Virus record (IMG/VR): IMGVR_UViG_3300044952_000033
Span: 1 to 42,288 of that record
Reading direction: 5' to 3' (one strand)
DNA length: 42,288 nt
From: a virus
The notes under the pieces were generated by a model that was given only the letters and a program-made list of their open reading frames with translations, searched no databases and was not told the origin of the DNA. Both the position numbers and the translations under genes were made by a program. Shown here piece after piece: positions 1-8,065 of the stretch (its first letter is position 1; the number at the start of each line of letters is the position of its first letter).

Positions 1-62
1 TTTTAATTTTTTTATTTCACCTACCCCCCCGGTATATATAAAAAAATTAAAAGAAAGCACTT

Positions 63-74
63 GCGAACGTTCGC
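63..74. promoter_or_regulatory. Perfect 12-bp palindrome upstream of first gene (possible operator)
   Basis: GCGAACGTTCGC is perfectly self-complementary and lies 21 bp before the first start codon, in an AT-rich leader (1-95). A second palindrome, GTTTAAAC, follows at 81-88. The adjacent gene encodes a LexA-type winged helix, so an autoregulatory operator is a reasonable inference. The half-site CGAAC matches the Gram-positive LexA half-site, but the usual 4-bp spacer is absent. TATATA at 33-38 could be a -10 element, but no convincing -35 element was seen. Confidence 0.4.
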
Positions 75-95
75 TTTATCGTTTAAACTTCATCT

Positions 96-326
96 ATGAC
101 CAAACGCAGACAACTTGTTCTTGACTTCATAAGAGCTTATATACGGATACATAACGTGTCACCGTCATATGAAGTTATAGCCAAGAGCATTGGTCTGTCT
201 TCTAAGTCAAATATCCACCGGATAGTCCATCGTCTGAAGCAGGATGGGTTCTTGGATCTGCGTCCATATAAGTTTCATTCCATTAAGCTTGCAGACAAGT
301 CTGCCGCCCAGATCTCAAAGCTATGA
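96..326 (+). CDS. LexA-type winged-helix DNA-binding protein in the small-terminase position
   Basis: A 76-residue protein that looks like the N-terminal DNA-binding domain of LexA alone. RRQLVLDFIRAYI (4-16) matches helix 1, SPSYEVIAKSIGLSSKSNIHR (22-42) matches the helix-turn-helix, and HRLKQDGFLDLRP follows as the wing. There is no S24 peptidase domain, so it cannot self-cleave like LexA. It overlaps the large-terminase start by 4 bp (ATGA), where phages usually carry the small terminase. It may be the DNA-recognition packaging subunit, a transcriptional regulator, or both. The fold call is fairly sure; the role is open. Confidence 0.75.
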   Translation: MTKRRQLVLDFIRAYIRIHNVSPSYEVIAKSIGLSSKSNIHRIVHRLKQDGFLDLRPYKFHSIKLADKSAAQISKL

Positions 327-1822
327 CGCTATTGACCACAAAGGAGATCTCAGAGTATTTGTCTATAGTGGACAAAGTGCCTGATACGGAGCGGTCTAAG
401 ATTACAGCTTTGTTAGAAATGGACAGGGTAGAGCGGTGTAAGGAGTCTTTCCTATTCTTTGCCAAGCAGATGTGGCCTGTGTTTATCTCAGGGAAACATC
501 ATCAGATCATGGCAGATGCCTTTGAGAGGGTTGCCAATGGAACCCTGAAACGTCTGATCATTAATATGCCACCCCGTCACACTAAGTCGGAGTTTGCTTC
601 TTTTCTTTTGCCGTCGTGGTTTCTGGGTAAGTTCCCGGAGAAGAAGATCATCCAGACCGCTCACACCGCAGAACTATCCACAGGCTTTGGTCGTAAGGTC
701 AGGAACTTGGTCTCCTCGGACATCTACGCCAAGGTCTTTGATACCAAGCTATCGACCGACTCTAAAGCTGCAGGACGATGGAACACCAACAAGGGTGGTG
801 ACTACTTCGCTATTGGCGTAGGTGGAGCCGTCACCGGTAAGGGTGCAGATCTGCTGATCATTGACGATCCTCATTCGGAGCAGGAAGCAAAACAAAATAA
901 TCCAGCCGTCTTTGACGGGGTCTATGAGTGGTTTACCTCTGGCCCTCGACAGCGTCTGCAGCCGGGTGGGGCAATTATTATTGTTATGACCCGATGGGCA
1001 AAGAGAGACCTGACTGGGCAAATTCTAAAGAAGTCAGGTAACGACGGTGTGGATGACTGGGAGGTTATTGAGTTCCCAGCTATTCTCCCGTCAGGAACTC
1101 CCCTCTGGCCTGCGTTCTGGTCTAAGAAGGAATTGGATTCCCTCAAGGCAGAACTCCCCGTCTCGAAGTGGGAGGCCCAGTATCAACAAAATCCGACCGG
1201 TAACGAGGGTGCAATCATTAAGCGGGATCAGTGGCGGATCTGGGAGGGAGAGAAACCTCCGGCCTGTGACTACATCATTCAGTCTTGGGATACCGCCTTT
1301 GAGAAGAACAACCGCGCAGATTACTCTGCCTGCACGACGTGGGGGATCTTTGAGCATCCCAACGAGAATGGTAACTACAAGACAAACATCATCCTCCTTG
1401 ACGCTTTCAAGGAGCGTATGGAGTTCCCAGAGCTTAAAAAGACTGCTCTAGAGTTGTACAAAGAGTGGGAACCAGATACATTGATCATTGAGAAACGCGC
1501 TGCTGGCGCTCCCTTGATCTACGAGCTTAGGAAAATTGGCGTTCCCTTGTCTGAATACACACCCGGCAAAGGCAACGACAAGATAAGCCGTGTAAACTCC
1601 ATTGCGGATTTATTCGCATCTGGGGTTGTCTGGTGTCCATCGACACGCTGGGCAGATGAGGTCATGGAAGAATTGGCTGCATTCCCTAATGGGGATAACG
1701 ATGACTTGGTTGACTCCACCAGCCAAGCATTGATGAGGTTTCGACAAGGTGGCTTTATCCAAATAGCTTCAGATGAAGAAGATGAAGCACCAATCTTTCG
1801 TCGTAAGTACGAGTATTACTAA
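323..1822 (+). CDS. terL: Terminase large subunit (packaging ATPase and nuclease)
   Basis: This 499-residue protein is the motor that pumps DNA into the prohead and cuts it. The ATPase shows a Walker A-like loop PPRHTKSE (83-90), Walker B LLIIDDPH (177-184) and a coupling segment IVMTRWAKRD (220-229). The RNase H-like nuclease supplies acidic residues at SWDTAF (D323), LIIEKR (E390) and NDDLVD (D461, D464). Length and motif order fit the Terminase_6 N- and C-domain family. It is translationally coupled to the LexA-like gene upstream and is followed by the portal gene after 8 bp. Confidence 0.95.
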   Translation: MTLLTTKEISEYLSIVDKVPDTERSKITALLEMDRVERCKESFLFFAKQMWPVFISGKHHQIMADAFERVANGTLKRLIINMPPRHTKSEFASFLLPSWFLGKFPEKKIIQTAHTAELSTGFGRKVRNLVSSDIYAKVFDTKLSTDSKAAGRWNTNKGGDYFAIGVGGAVTGKGADLLIIDDPHSEQEAKQNNPAVFDGVYEWFTSGPRQRLQPGGAIIIVMTRWAKRDLTGQILKKSGNDGVDDWEVIEFPAILPSGTPLWPAFWSKKELDSLKAELPVSKWEAQYQQNPTGNEGAIIKRDQWRIWEGEKPPACDYIIQSWDTAFEKNNRADYSACTTWGIFEHPNENGNYKTNIILLDAFKERMEFPELKKTALELYKEWEPDTLIIEKRAAGAPLIYELRKIGVPLSEYTPGKGNDKISRVNSIADLFASGVVWCPSTRWADEVMEELAAFPNGDNDDLVDSTSQALMRFRQGGFIQIASDEEDEAPIFRRKYEYY

Positions 1823-1830
1823 GGAAAATC

Positions 1831-4359
1831 ATGGCAAACATTGACAAAAGTTTATACCAAGCCCCTGCAGGGCTTGATGAGTTAGCTCAAGCTGAAGATG
1901 CAATTGAGATTGAGATTGTTGACCCCGAAGAAGTCAATATCCGCATGGGCGAGTTGGAGATTTCCATTGCAGAAGCCGAAGGTGAAGACTTTGGTATGAA
2001 CTTGGCTGAGGTTATGGATGAAGGTGACATGTCTTTAATGGCAGGTGATCTTGAAGGAGACATCTCCAACGACAAGAGTAGCCGTAAGGACTGGGAAAAA
2101 GCTTACACAGACGGACTAAAGCTTCTGGGTCTTGGCTTTGAAGAGAGAACTGAACCTTGGCAGGGTGCTTCTGGTGTGTTCCACCCCATGATTACAGAGG
2201 CAGTTGTAAGATTCCAGTCAGAAACAATCACTGAGATGTTTCCTGCACAGGGTCCTGTAAGGACCAAGATTATTGGTCAAGAGACTATTGAGAAGAAAGA
2301 AGCTGCAGTTCGGGTCGAAGACGACATGAACTATGAGTTGACTGAGGTGATGCGTGAGTTCCGTCCGGAACAGGAACGTATGCTTTGGAGTCTGCCTGCT
2401 ACGGGGTCTGCGTTTAAGAAGGTTTATTACGACCCAAGTCTGGGTCGCCAAGTGTCAATGTTTATCCCAGCAGAAGACATCATTCTTCCTTATGGAACCA
2501 CTGACCTAGATTCATGTTACCGCCTGACTCACGTCATGCGGAAGACAAAGAATGAAATTGTGAAGCTCCAGCAAGCTGGATTCTACCTAGACATTGATCT
2601 CCCTGAACCAAGTAGGGACAAAGACGAAATCAAGCAGGCCAAAGACAAGGAAACAGGCTTTAGTGATTTAAACGACGATCGCTACACCATCTATGAAGTC
2701 CACGTAGATTTAGATCTCAAAGGCTTTGAAGATCTAGATGATGAAGGTGAACCCACAGGCATTGCTCTTCCCTATGTGATGACAATGATCAAGGGCACAA
2801 ACGATGTCCTAGCCATCCGCCGGAACTGGAACGAGGATGATGATCTGCGCCTGAAGCGCCAACACTTCGTTCACTACCAATACATTCCCGGATTCGGAGC
2901 CTATGGCTTTGGTCTGTTTCATCTGATCGGAGGCTTTGCTAAGTCTGCCACCAGCATCATGCGTCAGTTGATCGATGCAGGAACCCTATCAAATCTTCCC
3001 GGTGGATTAAAGTCCCGTGGACTGCGTATTAAGGGTGATGACACCCCAATTCAACCCGGAGAGTTCCGTGACGTGGATATCGGTTCAGGTGCGCTTCGGG
3101 ACAATATCTTACCGTTACCTTACAAAGAGCCAAGCCAAGTTCTCGCCGGACTCCTTGGTACGATTGTAGAAGAGGGTCGCCGCTTCGCAGCTACCGCAGA
3201 TTCAAACGTAAGTGATATGTCTGCCAACGCCCCTGTTGGAAGCACACTTGCCCTGTTGGAGCGTCAGCTTAAAGTTATGACGGCTATCCAAGCCCGCCTG
3301 CACTACACGTTTAAACAAGAGTTGGGTTTACTGTCTGAGATCATCAAAGACTACACAGACCCAGACTACGACTACAAACCTGAGAAGGGCGACAAGAGCG
3401 CCAAAAAAGCTGACTACGACTATGTAGAGATCATTCCTGTTAGCGATCCTAATGCAGCCACCATGAGTCAGCGTGTGGTTCAGTACCAAGCTGTTATCCA
3501 GATGGCTCAGATGGCTCCAGACATCTATGACATGCCACAGCTACACCGCCGGATGCTAGAAGTTCTTGGAATTAAGAACGCAGAGAAGCTGGTCAAACTC
3601 CCAGAAGATCAGAAGCCAATGGATCCCGTTACGGAGAATATGGCAGTTCTGAAGGGTGAACCTATTAAAGCTTTCTTCTATCAAGATCACGAAGCCCATA
3701 TACAAGTCCATATGGCTTTTGCCCAAGATCCCTCAATGGCACAGTTGATAGGCCAGAATCCCCGCGCCCCTCAGATCACCGGAGCGTTGATGGCTCACAT
3801 CGCAGAACACGCAGGATTTAAGTATCGCCAGCAGATCGAGCAGCAGCTTGGAATCTCTATGCCTCCAGAAGATGAGAAGCTTCCTCCTCAGATTGAGCTT
3901 TCCTTGTCAACCATGATGGCTCAGGCGGCACAGCAGGTTCTCCAGCAGAACCAAGCCCAAGCAGCCCAGCAGCAGGCCAAACAACAGGCTCAGGATCCTA
4001 TAGTTCAAATGCAGCAGCAGGAACTTCAGCTTAAACAGGGCGAGTTACAGCTTAAATCGCAAGAAGTTAACCAGAAGTATCAGATCGAACAAGCCAAACT
4101 TCAACTGGAAGAAAAGCGTTTTGTTACAGATGCAGCCTCAAAAGCAGACACAAACCAGATTAAGCGGGACGAAATCCAAGCTGATATGCAGCTAAAAGGT
4201 ACGCAGATTGGTGCTCAGATCAAGGAAAGCCAAGAAAAGCAGACCTTTAACCAAGAACACGCCGGAATCCAAATCGGCGCACAAATCGCTAAAGACAAGC
4301 GAGACCAAGCCCTGTCTGCTATGCAGTCAGTTAATCAACTACAGAAACCTGAAAAATGA
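1831..4359 (+). CDS. Portal protein
   Basis: At 842 residues this is the expected size for the portal ring of a short-tailed phage, and it lies directly after the large terminase. The start follows an AAGGAA ribosome site. The N-terminus is acidic (about 1-85). The core then shows WEKAYTDGLKLLGLGFEERT and PWQGASGVFHPM, which I recognise from podovirus-like portals. Residues about 695-842 are very rich in Gln and predicted coiled coil, fitting the portal barrel that projects into the capsid. The family seems closer to the P22-like portal group than to T7 gp8, but this is a memory-based judgement. Confidence 0.85.
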   Translation: MANIDKSLYQAPAGLDELAQAEDAIEIEIVDPEEVNIRMGELEISIAEAEGEDFGMNLAEVMDEGDMSLMAGDLEGDISNDKSSRKDWEKAYTDGLKLLGLGFEERTEPWQGASGVFHPMITEAVVRFQSETITEMFPAQGPVRTKIIGQETIEKKEAAVRVEDDMNYELTEVMREFRPEQERMLWSLPATGSAFKKVYYDPSLGRQVSMFIPAEDIILPYGTTDLDSCYRLTHVMRKTKNEIVKLQQAGFYLDIDLPEPSRDKDEIKQAKDKETGFSDLNDDRYTIYEVHVDLDLKGFEDLDDEGEPTGIALPYVMTMIKGTNDVLAIRRNWNEDDDLRLKRQHFVHYQYIPGFGAYGFGLFHLIGGFAKSATSIMRQLIDAGTLSNLPGGLKSRGLRIKGDDTPIQPGEFRDVDIGSGALRDNILPLPYKEPSQVLAGLLGTIVEEGRRFAATADSNVSDMSANAPVGSTLALLERQLKVMTAIQARLHYTFKQELGLLSEIIKDYTDPDYDYKPEKGDKSAKKADYDYVEIIPVSDPNAATMSQRVVQYQAVIQMAQMAPDIYDMPQLHRRMLEVLGIKNAEKLVKLPEDQKPMDPVTENMAVLKGEPIKAFFYQDHEAHIQVHMAFAQDPSMAQLIGQNPRAPQITGALMAHIAEHAGFKYRQQIEQQLGISMPPEDEKLPPQIELSLSTMMAQAAQQVLQQNQAQAAQQQAKQQAQDPIVQMQQQELQLKQGELQLKSQEVNQKYQIEQAKLQLEEKRFVTDAASKADTNQIKRDEIQADMQLKGTQIGAQIKESQEKQTFNQEHAGIQIGAQIAKDKRDQALSAMQSVNQLQKPEK

Positions 4360-4550
4360 TCCAAAACTTCGCACACGTATTGCGCCAAGAAATACGCAAG
4401 GACATGAACAACTACGCCGACGATCTGGCGGCTGGAGCATGTAAATCATTCGATGAGTATCAAAAACTTTGCGGGGTTATTCAGGGCCTAGCCCTCGCCG
4501 AGTCTTACCTACTGGCCCTGCTAAAGAAAGCTGAACAATCAGATGAGTGA
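4356..4550 (+). CDS. Small conserved phage protein between portal and co-chaperonin
   Basis: A 64-residue, mostly helical protein. It contains a YADDLAAGACKSFDEYQKLCG segment followed by GLALAESYLLALL. I have seen this arrangement in small head-region proteins of other phages, without a known function. It overlaps the portal gene by 4 bp (ATGA) and the next gene by 8 bp, so it belongs to the head operon. It has no signal peptide, membrane segment or metal site. It may be a head-assembly accessory factor; this is inference from position only. Confidence 0.75.
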   Translation: MIQNFAHVLRQEIRKDMNNYADDLAAGACKSFDEYQKLCGVIQGLALAESYLLALLKKAEQSDE

Positions 4551-4971
4551 TCTTATCCTGCCACCGGGGATTAGTTTCCCTGAACAGATTCAACCGGCAG
4601 AAATGCCTGCTGAAGATGCGACAAATGAAGAGAAAGCGAACCAGCTTCCAGAGCCAGTGGGCTACAAGCTGCTATGCGTCGTTCCCGACGTATCCGAAAC
4701 TATCGATGGTACTAACCTCGTGAAAGCCTCTGACGCTATGCGTCGTGAAGAGCAGACAACTACCGTACTTTTTGTGGTCAAAGTAGGACCTGATGCGTAT
4801 AAAGACACTACAAAATTCCCCGGAGGCCCTTGGTGCAAGGCTGGAGATTTCGTAATGACACGTACTTACACAGGAACCCGCTTCAAGATGTACGGAAAGG
4901 AGATGCGTTTAATCAATGACGACCAAATTGAAGGTGTCGTTCAAGATCCACGAGGTATTACACATGTCTGA
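4543..4971 (+). CDS. Phage co-chaperonin, GroES/Cpn10-like
   Basis: The 142-residue protein has the layout of a 10-kDa chaperonin. A core strand YKLLCVVPDVSETIDG is followed by a mobile-loop-like stretch with a hydrophobic triplet (NLV). Then come VVKVGPDAYKD, KAGDFVMTRTYTGTRFKMYG and INDDQIEGVV, which parallel the GroES strands ending in the D-I-L-A-V-V tail. An extra ~40 residues precede the fold. It would cap the host GroEL to fold phage proteins, most plausibly the capsid protein encoded downstream, as T4 gp31 does. It overlaps both neighbouring genes, placing it firmly in the head-assembly operon. Confidence 0.8.
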   Translation: MSDLILPPGISFPEQIQPAEMPAEDATNEEKANQLPEPVGYKLLCVVPDVSETIDGTNLVKASDAMRREEQTTTVLFVVKVGPDAYKDTTKFPGGPWCKAGDFVMTRTYTGTRFKMYGKEMRLINDDQIEGVVQDPRGITHV

Positions 4972-5893
4972 TTTTAAATTTCCCGATGAACAGGACGAAA
5001 ACAACGAAATTGAGTCTACTGAGGTAGAGATCGAGATTGTTGATGAAACTCCTGAAGAAGATCGAGGCCGAAAACCCCTAGACAAAGAGGTAATTGACCC
5101 CACCGACGATGAACTGTCGTCTTATTCCGACAAAGTTAAGGGCCGAATCAAGGAATTAACCCGTGTCCGGCACGACGAACGACGCGCCAAAGAGTCAATT
5201 ACCCGTGAAAAGCAGGAGTTAGAGCGTATTGCCCAACAGCTTTACGATGAAAACAACCAGCTTAAACAGTACGTGAATACAGGCAGTCAGCAATATATCG
5301 ACCAGTCTAAAACTCTGGCTGAGAATGAGCTTGATAACGCCCGTAAACAGTACAAAGTTGCTCAAGAAGCGTTTGATGCAGATGCTATTTTGGCTGCACA
5401 GGAGTCATTGTTAGAAGCAAAGATGAAAATCAATGCCATCAACAATTTTAAACAGACCCCTTTACAGACATCAGAAAATCGTGTACAACCGCAATCATAC
5501 GAATCGCCCGAACCGAAGCTAGACGAAAAAACCTTGCGCTGGCAAGCAAAAAACCAGTGGTTTAGCGCAGACGGGTTCGAGGATGTATCCAGCTACGCAT
5601 TAGGGCTGCACAAAAAACTGATGAATTCGGGTTACGACCCGCGCAGTGATGAATACTTCGAGCAAATCGATGCTCGCGTCAGAGAAAAGTTTCCAGAAGT
5701 TTTTGGAAACGAGCGACAACGGTCTAATGAGACCTCCAAGAGACCTACCTCTGTAGTTGCACCTGCTGCTCGTTCATCAGGTACAAAGAAGGTTCAAATG
5801 ACTCCCAGAGCTATGGCACTGGCAAAGAAGTTTGGAATCACACCGCAGCAATACGCTGCTCAAGTAGCAAAATTGGAGAAATCAAATGACTGA
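4964..5893 (+). CDS. Capsid scaffolding protein
   Basis: The start is the ATG at 4964 (MSDFKFPDE), preceded by GAGGT and overlapping the co-chaperonin gene by 8 bp; an upstream in-frame ATG at 4916 lacks this support. The 309-residue product is highly charged. It has an acidic N-terminus, a long coiled coil (about 45-110, then 130-160) and a basic helical C-terminus (TPRAMALAKKFGITPQQYAA). This is the usual plan of scaffolds, with the C-terminal helix binding capsid subunits. Its place between portal and capsid genes supports the call. Confidence 0.8.
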   Translation: MSDFKFPDEQDENNEIESTEVEIEIVDETPEEDRGRKPLDKEVIDPTDDELSSYSDKVKGRIKELTRVRHDERRAKESITREKQELERIAQQLYDENNQLKQYVNTGSQQYIDQSKTLAENELDNARKQYKVAQEAFDADAILAAQESLLEAKMKINAINNFKQTPLQTSENRVQPQSYESPEPKLDEKTLRWQAKNQWFSADGFEDVSSYALGLHKKLMNSGYDPRSDEYFEQIDARVREKFPEVFGNERQRSNETSKRPTSVVAPAARSSGTKKVQMTPRAMALAKKFGITPQQYAAQVAKLEKSND

Positions 5894-6329
5894 AAATCGT
5901 AAACCCCGTGACCTAGAGTCCCGCGAAAAGAATACTCGACCAGTGTATACGCCATCGAGCACATTGCCAGACCCAACACCTATTCCCGGATACAGGTTTC
6001 GCTGGATTGCGACACATGTTCTTGGTCAGGCGGATCCAACAAACGTTTCCCGAAAGATGCGTGATAAATGGGTTCCGGTAAAGGCAGTGGATCATCCGGA
6101 ATTGATGCTTGCTCCTAGTGAGAAGACAGGTAATGTTGAGGTTGGTGGATTGATGCTTTGCAAAATTCCAGAAGACCTCGCAGAAGCTATGGATACTTAC
6201 TATAACCAGCAAGCTAGATCTCAGATGGAATCGGTTGACAATACATTTTTACGACAAAATGATCCGCGTATGCCGTTGTTTGCAGACCGCAAGTCTTCTT
6301 CAACCCGTGGCGGTGCAGGTTTATCTTAA
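5886..6329 (+). CDS. Conserved head-region protein of unknown function
   Basis: A 147-residue soluble protein. Its N-terminus is basic and proline-rich, and its middle reads GYRFRWIATHVLGQADPTNVSRKMRDKWVPV. The C-terminus is polar and ends in a Gly/Ser tail. Similar proteins lie between scaffold and capsid genes in related phages, but I know no assigned function. The start overlaps the scaffold gene by 8 bp and follows a GGAGA ribosome site, so the two are translationally coupled. A minor capsid or assembly role is inferred from position only. Confidence 0.75.
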   Translation: MTENRKPRDLESREKNTRPVYTPSSTLPDPTPIPGYRFRWIATHVLGQADPTNVSRKMRDKWVPVKAVDHPELMLAPSEKTGNVEVGGLMLCKIPEDLAEAMDTYYNQQARSQMESVDNTFLRQNDPRMPLFADRKSSSTRGGAGLS

Positions 6330-6346
6330 TCAATAGGAGTCCTTAA

Positions 6347-6970
6347 ATGGCATCTACAGCTTCTCCCTACGGCTTAAAAGCCGTGAATGAGTTGGGTGGC
6401 CTACCTTACGCAGGTAGCACTCGCTCATTCCTATTCGATCCTGCTGGATATGGCGCAAACGTCTATAACGGAAGTTTGGTATACGTCAAAACTACAGGTT
6501 ATATTGAAATTGTTACCGCTACTGGCGCTGACGCAACTACAAACGGTTTCCCTGTTGGCACTGCTAACACCGGCGCTGTTGGTGTTTTCGTTGGTTGCTC
6601 TTACGTTAACGCACAAGGTCAAACCATTTTTTCACAATACTACCCGTCCGGTTCGCTGAACGCTACAGCATTTGTGATTGATGACGATCGTACTGTGTTC
6701 CAAGTTCAGTCTGCTGGTTCTGTAACCATCGCTGCTCTGGGTGCAAACGTGTTCTTCTCCACAGGCGCAGTGGATACCGGTAGTACATCTACAGGTAACT
6801 CTACCGCTTCTGTTGTGGCTGGCTCTTCCGCTGTTACGACTACCGCCGCTTTCCGCGTCGTTGGTTTCCCTAACATGGTTGGCTTCTCCACAGTAGGTGA
6901 CGCATATACTGATATTCTGGTGAAGTTCAACCCCGGATACCACTCTTACAGCAACGCTGTTGGTCTGTAA
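6347..6970 (+). CDS. Probable capsid decoration/structural protein
   Basis: A 207-residue protein rich in Gly, Ala, Thr, Ser and Val, with no charged helices. It starts MASTASPYGLKAVNELGG and consists of predicted beta strands. This composition, an AGGAG ribosome site and a position 13 bp before the major capsid gene point to a decoration or stabilising protein of the head. Cysteine is nearly absent and there is no signal peptide. The broad role is fairly likely; the exact family is not certain. Confidence 0.7.
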   Translation: MASTASPYGLKAVNELGGLPYAGSTRSFLFDPAGYGANVYNGSLVYVKTTGYIEIVTATGADATTNGFPVGTANTGAVGVFVGCSYVNAQGQTIFSQYYPSGSLNATAFVIDDDRTVFQVQSAGSVTIAALGANVFFSTGAVDTGSTSTGNSTASVVAGSSAVTTTAAFRVVGFPNMVGFSTVGDAYTDILVKFNPGYHSYSNAVGL

Positions 6971-6983
6971 AAGGAGCTAAATC

Positions 6984-7901
6984 ATGGCTATTTCACGCGC
7001 ACAACTACTTAAAGAACTGCTCCCCGGATTGAACGCATTGTTCGGTTTGGAATACGCTCGCTACGGCGAAGAGCACAAAGAGATCTACGAAACAGAAGCA
7101 TCTGAGCGTAGCTTTGAAGAAGAGACCAAACTCGCCGGTTTCGGTGCAGCACCAGTCAAGAACGAGGGACAGGCCATTGCTTATGACAATGCCCAAGAAG
7201 CGTTCACGGCTCGCTACAACCACGAAACCATCGCGTTGGGCTTCTCCATCACCGAAGAGGCTGTGGAAGATAACTTGTATGACTCACTGTCTGCTCGTTA
7301 CACCAAGGCTTTGGCTCGCGCTATGGCGTACACTAAGCAAGTTAAGGCTGCTGCTGTTATCAACAACGGCTTCACTAACTCGTCTCAGTACTACGGCGGC
7401 GACGGCGTACCTTTGTTTAGCATTGCACACCCACTGGTTAACGGTGGAACCAACAGCAATCGTCCTACAACTGGCGCTGATTTGAATGAGACTTCCTTGG
7501 AAGCCGCTGTTATTCAGATCGCCGCTTGGGTGGATGAAAAGGGTCTGTTGATCGCTGCTAAACCTCGTAAGCTGATCGTTCCTCCATCTTTGATGTTCGT
7601 TGCTACTCGCTTGTTAGATACCAACCTCCGTGTTGGCACTGCCGATAACGATATCAACGCATTGAAGAACAATGGTTCGATCCCTGAAGGCTACTGCGTT
7701 AATCACTACCTGACCGACACAAACGGGTGGTATTTGACTACTGACGTGCCTAACGGCTTGAAGCATTTCGAGCGTACTGCATTGACCAACTCAATGGATG
7801 GTGATTTCGACACCGGAAATGTGCGTTACAAGGCCCGCGAGCGCTACAGCTTTGGATGGAGCGATCCGCTCGGAATGTTTGGTTCTCCCGGTTCGTCCTA
7901 A
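6984..7901 (+). CDS. Major capsid protein, Mu gpT-like
   Basis: The 305-residue product matches the Mu-like major head subunit (gpT) group of HK97-fold capsid proteins. It shows GLNALFGLEYARYGEEHKE near the N-terminus, the E-loop-like segment YNHETIALGFSITEEAVED, then LFSIAHPLVNGG and a C-terminal segment ending RERYSFGWSDPLGMFG. A strong ribosome site (AAAGGAG) precedes the ATG. It is the last gene of the first structural unit: a strong terminator follows within 20 bp, fitting a need to insulate a highly expressed gene. Confidence 0.9.
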   Translation: MAISRAQLLKELLPGLNALFGLEYARYGEEHKEIYETEASERSFEEETKLAGFGAAPVKNEGQAIAYDNAQEAFTARYNHETIALGFSITEEAVEDNLYDSLSARYTKALARAMAYTKQVKAAAVINNGFTNSSQYYGGDGVPLFSIAHPLVNGGTNSNRPTTGADLNETSLEAAVIQIAAWVDEKGLLIAAKPRKLIVPPSLMFVATRLLDTNLRVGTADNDINALKNNGSIPEGYCVNHYLTDTNGWYLTTDVPNGLKHFERTALTNSMDGDFDTGNVRYKARERYSFGWSDPLGMFGSPGSS

Positions 7902-7917
7902 GCCCTTGGGCTTGTAG

Positions 7918-7943
7918 AAAAGGCTCCTTCGGGGGCCTTTTTT
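7918..7943 (+). terminator. Rho-independent terminator after the capsid gene
   Basis: A ten-base stem (AAAAGGCTCC with GGGGCCTTTT, one G-U pair) closes a TTCG tetraloop and runs into a T tract. A short AAGCCC/GGGCTT hairpin (7900-7913) lies just before it. This is the only classical intrinsic terminator I see in the window. Confidence 0.9.
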
Positions 7944-7948
7944 ATTTG

Positions 7949-7977
7949 TTGCACACATTTAAACAACATGTTATATT
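7949..7977 (+). promoter_or_regulatory. Sigma70-like promoter, extended -10
   Basis: TTGCAC (7949-7954) and TATATT (7972-7977) are separated by exactly 17 bp, with TG one base before the -10 hexamer (TGTTATATT). It lies 5 bp after the capsid terminator and before the next gene cluster. It would restart transcription with host RNA polymerase near position 7984. Confidence 0.7.
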
Positions 7978-7981
7978 CCAG

Positions 7982-8041
7982 CTAATCCGGGCTTTCCGGT
8001 GCATTAGACAGTCCCGGCTGACGACATACAGACTAATGCGC
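7982..8041 (+). promoter_or_regulatory. Structured leader with alternative hairpins
   Basis: The longest non-coding stretch (7902-8065) carries nested inverted repeats. GCATTAG (8001-8007) pairs perfectly with CTAATGC (8033-8039). Its ATTAG core can instead pair with CTAAT at 7982-7986, around an inner CCGG-GCTTT-CCGG stem (7987-7999). The two pairings exclude each other. The region lies between the promoter and an AAGGAA ribosome site at about 8057. No known riboswitch class was recognised. If transcription starts near 7984 the upstream arm would be partly missing, which weakens the switch idea. Confidence 0.4.
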
Positions 8042-8065
8042 CTAACTTGTATGTAAGGAAAAATC

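Noticed and set aside
6632-6943. Overlapping - strand frames under the decoration gene
   Set aside because: Cys/Ser/Arg-rich translations, typical of shadows of Gly/Thr-rich genes.
7945-8065. Possible tRNA or known riboswitch in the leader
   Set aside because: No cloverleaf with an acceptor stem and T-loop sequence can be drawn, and no known riboswitch core was recognised; only the inverted repeats remain.
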